64,000 nt of DNA from Cinclus cinclus. Taxonomy: Eukaryota > Chordata > Aves > Passeriformes > Cinclidae. The DNA is taken from the NCBI RefSeq assembly GCF_963662255.1, contig NC_085047.1, forward strand, positions 47,151,006 through 47,215,005, in the 5' to 3' direction. The position numbers were made by a program, and so were the translations under genes. How positions within the stretch are numbered: position 1 is the first letter of the stretch; each line of letters opens with the position of its first letter. The notes beneath the pieces were generated by a model. The model was not told the origin of the DNA. It made no database searches and was given only the letters and a program-made list of their open reading frames with translations. Of this stretch, positions 11,248 through 23,400 are shown in pieces.

Positions 11248-14200
11248 GTCAAAAGATAACATCACTTCAGGAATAATTTATTTCTCACTATTGGCTTCAG
11301 AGGAGCCTACAGTGACTTAGGCTTAGGTATGTAAATGGAAATTTCCACAGCTAAGTGAGATGAATGCTGCCTCAAATATTTTGATTTTTCAATTGAATGA
11401 ATGGATGTCTCTCCAAAGATTCTTTCCTTCCATTGAATAATGCTTTTAAAACATTAAGAAGTTCCCATAACAAAACTCATGCACTTTGCATTAGATGTAT
11501 CTGTTTAAAACACATTTTCTTTCTACTTCTCTCTTTGCTAAAATTTCAGAATCCATAATTTGCTTGCACATACCATACCTGCAGGCATATTTGTGAAAAC
11601 ATTAACTTTAGCTTCCTTTATTTTGACTTGCTGAGAGTCCACAGCTCCTGTTAGTCTGTGTTGAAGACATGAATAGAACTTCAACAGAACATGGTCTCAC
11701 CAACTTCAAAAGTGTTTGAATGCTTGAAAATGTTGACCTTTTATGTCCATCAGATATCCAAATTACTTTGATATCATGGAGATAACCTTAGCTGTTGACA
11801 TCAACTTAAAGACTTGAATAAAAATGCATTTCATTGAATGTGTGGAAATCAAGCTCTCTGTGTTGCATGATGTAGCTGGAATATGAAAGTGGTAAAATAA
11901 TAGAGAATTGTAAAATATTACAAGCAATGACTTATACTTTGACTTGTACTTGGAGCTGCAGGTACTGAAAGCACAATTTTTTCTTGATTATTTTTCCAGA
12001 TAGAGAAATGGAAAAGCTTATAAGGATTTGCACTAATAAAAAACTCCCAGTCTTATCTGAATGTACTTTATAAAAAAAGCCACATGATTTCCTTGTCTGG
12101 AGATGAGGCAGGAGCTCACAGACATTCCACCACAGGCTCCTTTTTTTGGTAACTTCTTTTCTCCTTGATCTTGTCACTATGGTAGAGAACTGGCGGCACC
12201 AAATTCTTCCTCAGTTGTGCTTCTAATTCATTAGGCAGAGCCAGGCAGCAACAACCTGACTATAACAAAAATAGTGCACAGGCATGGAGGGGATATTCCA
12301 GGTATCTTTTCAGTGAGCAAGTTCATAATATAGTTGCCCTTTAAGATAGCTTTTCCAGTCACAGCACCCCAAATGGTTCAAAAAGCTTTTGGACAGGGAG
12401 AGACACTCTCTGGGTCATTTCAGGCCATAGAATCCAGACATTTCTGGGTCAGGTGCATGCAGCTACTGTATAAGTCAATAAAGTTAATAAAAATAAAATG
12501 GATAACTCTTGAAACCCCAGGCACATTATAATAATGTTGGCTCTTGTGCACCTGATGTCTAGTAAAAAAATTTAAACTTTTATAAATCTTATTTCTTTAT
12601 GGCATTTTCTGCTTGATCGAGGTTCTCATGACCAGAGAGGTCTTCATGGAAGAATATTTTAAATGCAAATAACATCACCTCTTTAAAGGTCTGTGGGGAA
12701 TAGTCTTCAAGAAATGTGATGTATTCTGGAAGATATTTTAAATTACTTTTTATAAAAAGTATAGGAGAAAGGTAATGATATGATTTTTAGTATTTACCAT
12801 GTAATGGCAGCAATACCACGTACTACCATGGCAGATGTCCAGCTGATGAGGAAAATTAGATTATTGGAAGAAATGGCTAAAGTAAGAATAATTTGATTCA
12901 TGAGGACAGGCATTTATAGGAGATGGTAAGGGTTTTGCTTGAGGAACTACACAACTATGAGAAATAATTAAGTATTTAATACTTTTATTGGTTTATCATG
13001 GCACATGCATTGTTTGGCACTGACAGTGAGCAGATTTGAGCAGGGCTGGACATGTTCAGGTCTTGAGGTTTTTCCTTAGAAACCTTAGCTCTTTGTGTCT
13101 CAGCTTAGGTGCTACAGCTTTTTGGGGAGAACATGAAGGAGAAAGTTTTGCAATCCTCATGTCAATGAAGATTTTTGACCTTGCTACCTAAAAAGCAGGA
13201 CAAGCCTGGGATGGTGAAGACCTGGAGACATGTCCCTGCTCCACCCCAATGAGGTAAGAAAGTTTTCCAATGGCTTGGACTGGCAGATGGGAAAGATGAC
13301 TTGTGTTTTTTGTATTTGTTTTCCAAAAGGGCCAATCCTTTGCCAGCCATGTCCTTGTCCTTTAGACCTCTGGTGTGTTTAACTCACGTACTGAATAGTT
13401 TTCATCTGTGCTGGGCAAAGTTTTTGCCATGCAGCTTGTGAATGACTGTATGATGCCTACAGGTTTTACAACCAGATGAGTCTCATGCACTCAGTTCCTC
13501 TATGAGGTGAAACAGCTCTCTGTGCCTGGTGCTTTGTCTGCAGGGCATGGGGGAGTCAGAGAGGGTTATTCTTTGGCTGGGGAGCCATATATTTTTGTTG
13601 AGCCTCTGTCACATATGTTTTGCAATTGCCTTCCTGGCCTTCTTCCCCCTTTTCCAGAATGTACTTCAGTGGAAGTCTTGGCACATCCTGACAATGTGAC
13701 GGTGCTTATTACTCATGAACATATTGTCTCACTTTTGATTGAATGTCAGCACTTCTTTGATCACGTTCCTTCTGCATGAATTAATTAGGGCAGGAGTGAC
13801 ACCCTCCTCCATGGGCCTTGGCTGGCCTTTAGCCCTGTATCTTTGCAAGGAGGTTTATCCTGCAATTGGACTGGCATTAAGTCATGAGGAGCTGGGAGAA
13901 TGCAGGGAGAGGAGATCAAGATCTTACTGCTCCTGTGAGCAGAGCTGTTCCTATCAGGCTACATCAGGGATGTATTTGTGCCTAGTTTACTTAAAGTATG
14001 TCCTAACTGTGCCCCTTTGGGCCATGCAAAGGGAACATTTTTCACATTTCTTCTCTGTTCCATGCTGTACTGGCTACTGGTTTTGTTTCTGAGTGTTTTG
14101 CTTTCTCTATCCAGATTTTCTCTTACTCTGTGTTTGTTTTTACTGTCCAGCAAAGACCAGACCATGCACAAGCTCCAGCAGTTCTCCTGATATGTGGAAC

Positions 14201-16072
14201 CAGATTTCAGGCTTGTGTCATGCCTCATTCCTTTACTGTGGAGTATAAAGTCGCAGGGAGTAACAGAAGAATAAAGACCGGATCGGACAAGGCCTTTCCC
14301 TTCCTACAGTAATTTTTATCTCTTCCTATTTCTTTTTCCCCATTCAGGAACTTCCAGTGTAGGTTTAAAAACAGCTGTGCTGTGTTCTTGAAATTTTTGT
14401 GTTAGAGCAGGGAAAACTACCTGTTTTGAAAGCTGTCAATGTAAATTACTTCTCACTAGCACTGTTCTATGTTGATTTTAGTTCAGACAGTAAACTTTTA
14501 TATATGTCTAATATCAATTTATTAAACAGTGGGTTCCTGACCATGGCTTTTTTGGTGCTTTTTAAAGTGGTTTTGAAGTGGTTATTTTTTCTGAAATTTC
14601 TGCTTTTCTTCTTTGCCATGTGTTTTCTGTAATTTTGTGGCTAAAGAATTTTACAAATCAAGCCTAGCTTTTCCTTGTTTCAGATTTCTCTAGTGGTGAA
14701 GAAAAAATGTGTGTATGAGTATGCTGGTGCATGCCTGTTCATAGACAGGGTTATGGCAGAGATGGTGGATGACGCAAGTGTTGTGATCCTTTGGGTCTGT
14801 CAGTGGTACATAAAAGAAGACAGTATTCTTTTGTTTCCAGAGTCAGGCAATCTTGCTTCTTCTCATTGCATGGCTCCTCTGAACTGGGAAAATCCAGGAA
14901 AGGGTTTCACATGTCCCAGCCATCCAACATATCTAGAAAAATACTTATTTTTATTTTCATTCTAATAAAGCCAGCCAATGGGAAAAAGGCAGTCATAGTC
15001 CTAATTCATGATAAAGAATAATAGCAAAAAATATTAGCCAAAATCAATATCAGAGTAAATCTGGTGAAGAAAACTTATTGAAAATCTGCTCTGGGTGAAA
15101 TATTTTGATGAGTCTGTTTCTCTAACCTTTTCCTTTGTTGAATTTGTTAAGATTTTTTTTTTTTTCAGCTAGAAAGGTTAACATCGAATTACCGCAGAAT
15201 GGAGGCATTCCTGACTCCAGAGGTTCTTTTCTGCCCTTCATCTCCATCATCTCTAACTTCTTTTCACAATCACAGAAACATTACCAGAACCTGACTTCTC
15301 TTTCCTCTGCATGTCTGCAAATACCTGTTCATGTTAATCAATTTGGATCTCATCTCTCCAAGTGGCTGCTACTGTGTTCTTCCTAAGTCTTTCTTCCTAA
15401 TCACGTTCTACAATGAAGCAAGTTGAAAAACAGGAAGAAAACAAAAAAAGAAGAAATAAAGCCCAGACTTGTGTCTGGTATAAATCAATGAAACTTCAGT
15501 AACCCCATTGTTGTCTCCAGAATGATGTTGATTTTACACCAGTCTAGAATGTCTGTCCTGGCATACACTATGACTCTTTGCTAAATGGAAAACTTCCTAT
15601 TTGCTATTAGCAAACATTTTTAAAAATTTTTGATAATATCTCTTCAGTGAATGATGACTTTCACTATGTATTCACCTAGAAAGAGGTACAGTACCATATG
15701 GAAAGAAATAATATCTACGGCTTTTTTTCCCCTAAATTGTTTGTTTTCTCCTGCTTGAACAGTTTCAGTCGTAACCCAGAGGTATCTGACTACTACCCAT
15801 AAATAACTAATGGCTGGTGTGCATGATGAAAATAGATTTGCATAAATTATGGAACAATTAAGTATGGCAAATTCTCACAATTAAGTAGATGCTTGCCAGT
15901 GATTCACTGACAGAAAAACTCCCCCAAAACAGCTGATGCCTTCAGATACTTTATTCACAATAGCTGTTTTTTTCCAGTTCTCTCAGAGAAAGCATGACTG
16001 CTAAAAAGGGTTTAGCTTTTTTCTAGACCAGTTGCTTGTGCCACTATCCAGTTCTATTTCAAATTTATTTTC
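11248..16072. other. Non-coding stretch, no recognised gene
   Basis: Open frames up to 117 codons (13739-14092, plus) overlap others in different frames and on the opposite strand, and show no recognisable protein family. A T13 tract lies at 15153-15165 and is followed by cag. The segment 13500-14300 is slightly more GC-rich than its surroundings and may hold an old insertion that I could not identify. Confidence 0.5.
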
Positions 16073-16095
16073 TTTTTGTTTTGTTTTGTTTTGTT
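16073..16095. repeat. (TTTTG)n pentanucleotide repeat
   Basis: About four and a half units of TTTTG in a row. A simple microsatellite. Confidence 0.9.
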
Positions 16096-18469
16096 GATCT
16101 CTCTATTCAGGCATTCCACTTGCATCTATCATCTCCCCAGCTCCTCTTCCATTTACTCAGGCTGAAGTTTTTTTGAAGTACTGATGTCTTGGAATTTTAA
16201 TGAGGAGATGGATAGCATTGACATTTGCCCCATGTCAGCTCTCTTAGGTATGAAGGCACCTCTGGAGATCATCTAGTCCAAACCAGGGCAGGGTCAACTA
16301 AAATATATATTTGAATGTGTTTTTCTGTCTGGAACTGGAGCTGGTTGTGTTCTTTCTATGGCAGTTTGACTGTAGGAAAATCTTTTGGTGCTCAGCAAGC
16401 CTGTGTGTTTATGCACCACAGGCTGCCATGAGCAGAGAGTGAAGGTGGTGGAGAGCCATGTTGAAAGCCCCTGAGTTCCCTCCTGCTTTTTTGAATGCTC
16501 TTCCATAATGACCAGTATGTGTCCATTCCAAAATAATATCCTATGCATATTAGGAAATGTCCATTGGCTGCATATATTTCAACAATACATTCAGGAATGC
16601 TCATGGTATAGTGATATTCTGGGAGCAGCCTCTTTTAAGAGAGTCAGCTTTGGCTCTATTTTTGAAACTGCAACTCAATGCATAGTTAATTGCTGGCCCA
16701 CCTGTTACCACTTATTTATCTCAATTCCTGAATTAAAGGCACAAACAAGTAATAGGATTTTGAGTGTCATTATTTGCACATGAGCTTGAATAATGATGCA
16801 AAATATACAAAGTAGAAGAAAAGATTAATACTACTGTGTTTTCCTGCATATACTGTGTATTGGATAATTTCAGCTGTCTTTGGCTGTTACTTCTGGATCT
16901 TCTAGAGAGTATGATACTAAGCAAGAACATTGAAAACAAAGCATATACTAGGAAAAATAAGCAAAACAAAATGAAATTCCCAATGTTATTTTTATTCTGT
17001 ATCACCACTAAAGGGAAAAGAGTACTAAAGCAGAATAATCTGGAAATCTGCTTAGACTGGCAGGTTTGGCAACTAGTATATTTCATACTTCATTGATACT
17101 AAATGAACAAATTTCAAATCTCAAATCTTGATAAAAATTATACTTTTTTTCTAGGAATTCTCTTAAAAAGCTCCCCTTGAAAACTGGTAGAATATAATAA
17201 AATCACTGGATATCCTTAATAAGCATAATTGGTTCTTGGACTAGGATGGCTGGAGGTACAAAATGTATCTAGATTTGATAGTGCAGCCCTTTTTCCATTA
17301 CTTTTTCATTTAGTAAGTAGGGAAAGAACATATTGCTCTCTTTCTCCTGGAGATAATTTGACTGTGCCACTGATGTTTAGTGTCACCTGTTCAATATATT
17401 TTTTAGAATTATGAATTGTCTTTTTTGCTGCATTACTGCACCGCTGTGTTATCCTGTATTAGGGAAGAGGAGGTGTGTTTTCTGAACAAATGTGCCTTCT
17501 GTAAGAGAAACACTGTGTACAGAAGCAGCTGAACTGGTTGTATCTTTGGCTTAGCAAGAAGTGGAAATAACAACTAGAATCAAGTTTGCTTTCCATTGTC
17601 ACCATCCTCTTCAGTTGCCATTGGCTATAAACTGATCAAATAAATTAATTTCCACCTTGGCTGTTACTTTATGTTCCTTTTCCTGCTTCAAGTTGAAGTT
17701 GCTCAAAAAAGTGATTTCAGGGATTTTAGTGTTTCCTTAGTGAATATAAAATATTATACAGCCTTTTCATTAAGTAGGTTTACTGTGATCTAAATTTTGG
17801 CCAAATGGTTTAATCTGTGAAGATTTAAAATTGAGATTAAAAATGAGTGTCTATTGCTATCCTTGAAAAATACAGCAAAACCTTACTTTGTTAGAGTCTC
17901 TGGGAAACCCCATTTCCATGGTCAGCACAAACAGCTCTGAAGGCTCCAAACACATCAAGCGTGGGTCATGCTGAAACTGCAGCATGTGTGTGGAGCTGCC
18001 CCTGGGACAAATCCTTGTGCCTTCCAGGGCACAAGAGGGTAAACTCAAAACCTGCCTTGTCTTGTCCTCTCAACACTCTCCTGGTTGTAGCTCCAAAACT
18101 CAGAGCGAGAAGAAACTATGGATGTTTCAGAGACCGCCTGGCTGGGAGGGGAGAAACAGCAAGGAAAGGAATTGGTTAGGGAACAGTGATGAGAGGTGAG
18201 TTGGAACCAGGGGAAAAGAATGCAAAAGCAGAAAAGACCACATGGGGAACAGGAAAAACTGGGACAGGTTGAGGAGAGGATAAGGGTTGGAGCAGGCTGG
18301 GAAGATGGTAATATGAGGCATAGGACAAAGAGCTTGAAACAGGGAAGGACCGCTCTTTCTAGATCAGGTGTCTTGAAAATATCTACCATGCTGTTCAAAG
18401 GGAAAGCTCAATGTTCACATTCATGCACTTGGCTGGGATGTAAATGTGATGTTCATGATGCCTTCTTCA
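16096..18469. other. Non-coding stretch apart from one CR1 scrap
   Basis: No gene recognised. Around 16240-16310 a short CR1 piece is listed separately. Open frames at 16733-17086 (minus, 117 codons) and 18045-18398 (minus, 117 codons) have no motifs that I can name. The 17950-18400 segment is purine-rich on the plus strand, with many gga/gaa triplets, which explains the long serine/leucine/phenylalanine-rich frames on the opposite strand. Confidence 0.5.
16251..16300 (-). mobile_element. CR1 LINE 3'-end fragment
   Basis: The segment with cctctggagatcatctagtc followed by caaaccagggcagggtca matches the reverse complement of the avian CR1 3' region, where 'ggacctctggagatcatctagtccaacc...agggtca' is typical. 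Orientation is therefore minus. Only about 50 bases are recognisable and the terminal repeat is missing on the left, so this is a decayed or truncated copy. Confidence 0.6.
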
Positions 18470-18690
18470 GGTTATTGATTAAGTAATTAAACAGTACAGA
18501 TAGTGGGATTGTTCCCTGGATTACTTCACTTCTGCTGGTCTCCAAGTTGAGTACAACCCACTAAGCACTACATGCTGCACCGAGTCATTAAACCATGTTT
18601 TTTTTTTAAAAAAAACCCCTTGTCATCCATTACAAGTCTCAACTGTATTTGAGGTTTATCTTACCTAACACCATCAAATTCTTTGTTTAC
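18470..18690 (-). mobile_element. Old CR1 LINE ORF2 fragment
   Basis: Read on the plus strand, the order of recognisable pieces follows the reverse complement of CR1 ORF2: attgattaagtaattaaaca (the 'cattaataaatatattaaacag' block), a decayed 'ccctgggg..accactagtgac' block (ccctggattacttcactt), 'ctggtctccaagttga', and a distal block resembling 'tatgaggat..tatgggagac..tatcaaa'. A short T/A run near 18600 interrupts it. Divergence is high, so this is an old insertion. The call rests on order and spacing of blocks more than on identity. Confidence 0.5.
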
Positions 18691-18863
18691 TTGCTGGGTT
18701 GGAAATATTTTTATGACAGTTATATCTGAATTTTGTACAGATCTTTTAAAGAGCATTGTGCCTCTTATTTAGTCTTTTAGTATCTACGGCAACTGCAGTA
18801 GTCATCAAGACAGAAAGGTGAAAGAATAAAAAAGTACATAGTAATTGTATGTCCTTTAATGTA

Positions 18864-18903
18864 AATGTAATTTCAGGGAGGTGTGAATGTAATTTCAGGG
18901 AGG
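18864..18903. repeat. Two-copy 22-bp tandem duplication
   Basis: An 18-base segment (aatgtaatttcagggagg) occurs at 18864-18881 and again at 18886-18903 with no difference, giving a period of 22. Perfect identity implies a recent local duplication or replication slippage. Confidence 0.85.
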
Positions 18904-18972
18904 AATCACACAGCTCAAAATCAATCTAGGTAAAATATACAATCAGTTGATTTGCAGGTTTAAAAAATAAGG

Positions 18973-19021
18973 GTTTTTTTAATTTTATTTTTTTTGTTTT
19001 GTTTTTATGTTGTTGTAGGTG

Positions 19022-19050
<29 letters not shown>
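18973..19050. repeat. T-rich tract ending in T29
   Basis: T-rich sequence with TTG interruptions (18973-19021) ends in an uninterrupted run of 29 T at 19022-19050. Its length makes it a likely site of sequencing or assembly length error and of population length variation. Confidence 0.9.
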
Positions 19051-19053
<3 letters not shown>

Positions 19054-19464
19054 GAGGAGAGATGGTTTAATTTTAGCTTGAATTTATTATACAGCCTCTT
19101 CACATTTGAAACCAGTAATTTCCTGACCTCTCATCTGCTCTTCCTCTGATCATGGGACACACACCTGCAGCTCTTCTAGTCACCGTTTCTGTAACTTGTT
19201 TTCTTCTGTTTTTAGTAACATGTACATAAAACACAGAACCAAACGTTCCTACTCTTATGCCTGGGAAAAAGGAGGAAACACTACATCCAGATTTATGGTC
19301 AAACTTTTTTTTTTCCACTGGACAGAAAAAGCATTGAAAAAAAAATGATCTTGAAGATCATAATTGCCACGAACTTTAGAAATTTTACTTCAGCATTCTT
19401 ATGAAAAAAGTTCCTATTTGGGGATTTCTGTCCTCATATCTGACCTCCTCTCAAATTTTCATGT

Positions 19465-19590
19465 GTTAATTCTCATAGCAGCCCTTTCAAGTAATTATGC
19501 ACTTGCTATCCTCATTTCACAAACAGTGAACTGAAGCAATTATTTTGAACTACTTAATTTTATGCTGAAGGTGGATTTAGACACCTTGAT
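19465..19590 (-). mobile_element. MIR-like ancient SINE relic
   Basis: The plus strand carries, in order, taattctcatagcagccctt, a decayed 'aagtaggtactattatt' block, ctatcctcatttcacaaaca, and gtgaactgaagcaa. This is the reverse complement of the MIR-type core/3' region (cctcagtttcctcatctgtaaaatgggga ... ggttgttgtgaggattaa). The right part (ggtggatttagacacc) could correspond to the 'gggttcgaatcc' tRNA-like part. MIR-type elements are old in amniotes, so strong divergence is expected. The family name needs a profile search. Confidence 0.55.
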
Positions 19591-20264
19591 TGGGAAGAGC
19601 TCACCAGCCTGATTACCTTTAGTAGCAACCCAATGCCTTCTGCTCCACAAAGTTCCTCCATAGGACCTGTGGGTGCTGTCACTTGCTCTCTTCACTGCCT
19701 ACTGTGTCCATCAGCAGTTCAGGGATAGACTGAGAGGTCCTGGACACAGCCATTTGCCAAGGGGCTGCATTCCATGGACTCTTTCTGAGCTCACCAGAGG
19801 CACTCAGAAAGGGATGAGGTTGATTTGAAGGGCAGCAGTTGCGTCCCCTTTCTCCCAGGGTGACAGCTGGAGAAGTTGTGGACAGAGGACAAGGCTAGCA
19901 CAAGGTGTGTGCTAGCTCAGAAATGAGGGCAGCAGGACAACAGTGGGGTGCCTGACCTAAAGTTCAATCTTTTTTTCTAGCAAAAACAACTTCCTTCTGG
20001 TCAGTGACCTGTTTAGCAGAGGCAACCCCTTTTGCTGAATTTTGTACTTGAGTGCTCCAAATGGAGGAAAGAGGGCAGAGGTGCTTGCTGGAGCACTGGG
20101 GCTCCCAAAGTACCACGTGCGTAACCAGGGTTCTCTGGGACACAGAGAACACAGCCAAGGGACACAGCCAAGCTTGGAGGTGCAAGGCAAACTGCTCAGC
20201 TGTTTTGAATGCTGCATGTCCAGCAGCTTTGATAATCTTGAATTAAACCCCATCAACCTAAGGG
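19591..20264. other. Moderately GC-rich non-coding stretch upstream of CR1
   Basis: Slightly GC-richer than average. Some of it (about 20080-20264) may be the unrecognisable 5' part of the CR1 copy that follows. Overlapping open frames of 109-113 codons on both strands (19957-20371) are best read as chance, since they run into the CR1 tail. Confidence 0.45.
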
Positions 20265-20476
20265 AGATGAGGAGAAAAATTCCTAGAATGGGAATCATAG
20301 GGAAAGAACATGCGAAGTTTTGGATGTCCCATCTATGGACGTGTACAAGGCCAGGCTGGATTGGATTTTGAGCTTCTGGTTTAGTGAAAGGTGTATCTGC
20401 CCGGGGAAGGGATGTTAGAACTACATGACCCTAAGATTCCTTCCAGTCCAAACCATTCTAATATTCTGTGCCAATA
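20265..20476 (+). mobile_element. CR1 LINE 3' end, sense on plus strand
   Basis: Clear avian CR1 3' terminus: ttttggatgtcccatctatg, acaaggccaggctggattgg, ttgagcttctggtttagtg, aaggtgtatctgcccgggga, then gattccttccagtccaaacc and attctaatattctgtg. These follow the usual order 'gtggatgccccatccctgg..gttcaaggccaggctggatgg..ttgagcaacctgg..gaaggtgtccctgccc..cccttccaacccaaaccattctatgattctatg'. The copy is 5'-truncated as most CR1 are, and moderately diverged. Confidence 0.85.
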
Positions 20477-23400
20477 CAGGGCATGCAAAATATCTTGGTA
20501 CAATCAAGAAATTAATCTATACACAAGTGTGCACATACACCCACCACATGTAAAAGTTTGTGCCTATATTTACTGATATTATGAATATGTAAATATAAAC
20601 AGTAGTACACCAAAATGTCTGATCATTTTGACATATTTCTACTGGTTCCATTTGAATAATTGGACCATTTCTGTGATTGTATGTCACAGCCAAAAGGAAT
20701 TCAACAGCTGATTTTCTGTTTATTCATAACTTATTGTCAAAATACAGATTACTTTTATCTCCTCTTTTTCTGAAAACATGGGTTAAGTTATTTGAATCCT
20801 GGATTTTCAAGCTTGGGAAAGTGACTTTATAATATTCAGAAACACTTTGTCTCATCACTTTATTTTGAACTCTTTCTTTGACTAGAATTGGAGAACATGA
20901 CAAGTATAAACTAGCTTATGAAGGCTAGCTTATTGCTGTTTACTTGGTAATCAGATTAATTCTTCAGTTTCTGCTTAAAATACTACTTTTCAAAGAAGAA
21001 ACTTTGCATCCTTTTTAAAAAAACCAACAACTTTGTATTTGTTCAAAAATCAGTCAGGGTACTGATATTTTCTAATGCCAATCCTTTTCTGTATTTTTGC
21101 CTAGCTAGCCTCATTTTCACAGCTTTTATGTTCTCCACTTCTCTTGCCAGACTTTGAGAGTTGTGAGCTGGCTTTTTTTGTTTGTTTTGCTTTGATAGAC
21201 ATGACGCTAAAATTCAAGATTTCCAGACACTCCTTGCCCACTGCCAAAGGGTTAAAGAAGATCATTGGCTTGTTTGGTAGGTTTTTCCATGCTTTTATGG
21301 CTTTGCAAAAGGCAACATCCAAAGCAGTAAAAACAAAAGACACTGAAATGCAGATTTACTATGTTTTTTCCACCTTCGTCATTGTATGAGATTTGCCTCT
21401 ACACCCATTTTACTATGGGATTAGCACAATGAATCCTGCTCTTTAAAAGGAATCTGTCACTGGCCAGTATGATGATGATCATGAACATCGTGTGTGATTC
21501 TCTCTTCTTGCTCCTCTGTGGTCCCTTCTTTAAAGAAAGATATGACTTTTGGGCATCACAGAATTTTCCAGTGAACATCAATTGTTCTCTTTTTCCAGAG
21601 TTTTTGCTTGTTTTTCATCATGTTATCATTTCTGAATTCTATTCTTATTAGATGGTATCTATAGGCCATTTTCATGCATGCTTGTCTGATGCCCATTCTA
21701 TTCTATGATCTTGCTGGCAGCAGGTGCCAAGGGTTATCAGGTGGAGAGCTGAGAGGATGAAAGAGGATGACAGACTTACAGAGTGTGTTGGCATGTTAAT
21801 TTGCAGTGCCATATTCAGTCAAAACTAACATTTTTAACTCAGCTCCTTCATGGCATTCTCAACTGTGGTGTAAAAGGCCAAGAATAAATATGTCAGCTTG
21901 AAATAGAAGCTCATGGCAGCACCTGAGACAAATTGTCTTCTCATCTTCAGGTTAAAAATTAAAATTTCCTAATGTGGTTAAACTTGCCTACTGCTGCATT
22001 TGCAGAAGGGGGAGAAAATAGCCAAACGAGAATATACAGAGTATTACACTTTGAAATGACACAAAATACCTTTCCTGCCAGTAGAAAATAATGCTTAGTT
22101 GAACTGCTACACCTTTCTCATTGCATTCTCAGTCTGGTGCAAGATAGCTGTTTCTGAACAGGGGTATGTATTTTATAAGCATTAAGGAGAAGGGAGAGCA
22201 TTTTATTGAGTTTATGAAATTGTCTATTGACAAAGCCAAAACCCCCAATCTTTTGGCATCTTTAATTCCTCTTTTCTCTCTGAAAGAGAAGGGTCCTTGC
22301 TTTTTCTTAATTGCATCTATTCTGCTGACATTCTCCCAGTTTCTCCAGGAAAGAAACAAAGTAATAATAACTAATAATTTTTCAGTGTCTCCAGCAGATA
22401 TGAATGCCATGTTACCAATATGCAAGAGATCAGGGGAGTGACTGCCTAGTAAGATGAAAAGAAGCAACATAAGCAGCTGGGCTAGTAATTATCTCTCTAA
22501 CTAGAGCACACTGCAAACTAAACTAGCTGCTGGTGCAATTAGGTCTCCTCATGCTAAGTATTGCTGAATGGAATTCTTCCTCTGGAATGGCACATTTTAG
22601 GATTACATGCTACTTTAAGACCTTGTCTCTGTGTTTCCCTGAATGCCTGAGATGACCACAATGCACTGCCACTCTGGCCCCAGGCAGGCAGGCAGTGCCG
22701 AGACATCATCATCCCTGTGCTACAATGACCAGAACAAGTGTCTGGGCACTACTGAAAATAGTAACAAGCCTACAGTTTTTGCTTTTAAGGAGCTGGGTGG
22801 GAGCAGTGATACATTAACAGATGTTTCATCCTATTCACATATTTTCCATATGACAGATCCTCCGACAAGCAGCTGCAGAGTAAAAGAGGGTGAACAATGT
22901 TAGCATCTATGCCTTGGATTGATTTCTTGTATTTTCAGCTCAGGCATACTTGTGTTTCAAGCTCCACTGATTTTAAAATTGATTCTCCGACAGCATTTTA
23001 AATGTGTACCTATGCAGCTCAAATGTGATTATTATTAAGCTGCATTAGAATTCATGTTCAGCTCTCAGACATAACCTCCAGATGGGATTTTTCTCTTCTT
23101 ACTCTCAGTCCCACTGTGACTTTGTATCTGAGTAAGGAGTGTAGAATTTGGTCTCATCATAACAATTTCTTCAAAATAATGCCTTCCAAAAATAGCTATT
23201 GCCTACATCATCTCAGTATCCAGTGGCCGTAAATCAATACAGCTTGACAACACTGACTTGGACAGAGATATGTTGATTATTATGTCGGCCAAGAAGTTGG
23301 TCTACATATATGTAAATCAAGGTCACTTTGATTTACATCCAAATTATTATTTATTATAGACACATTGATGTCCGTGGTCTCAATCAGGTTACCAGTTGTC

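Larger units (their letters stand above)
18691..19464. other. Non-coding stretch with T-rich tract
   Basis: Apart from the small tandem duplication and the T-rich tract listed separately, I see nothing recognisable. Sequence to the right of the T run (19051-19320) was examined as a possible minus-strand retrocopy with the T run as its tail. No coding remnant or polyadenylation signal supported that. Confidence 0.5.

Noticed and set aside
14260..14310. Apparent similarity between 14275 (ggatcggacaaggcctttcc) and 31957 (ggatcggatcaggcttttcc) as a shared repeat
   Set aside because: Similarity is limited to about 20 bases with no extension on either side, so I treat it as chance.
19022..19320. 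Processed pseudogene on the minus strand with the T29 tract as its poly(A) tail
   Set aside because: No AATAAA at the expected distance, no coding remnant in the adjacent 300 bases, no flanking duplication seen.
22643..22903. 86-codon plus-strand frame rich in S/T
   Set aside because: Low-complexity composition, no family resemblance, no exon signals.
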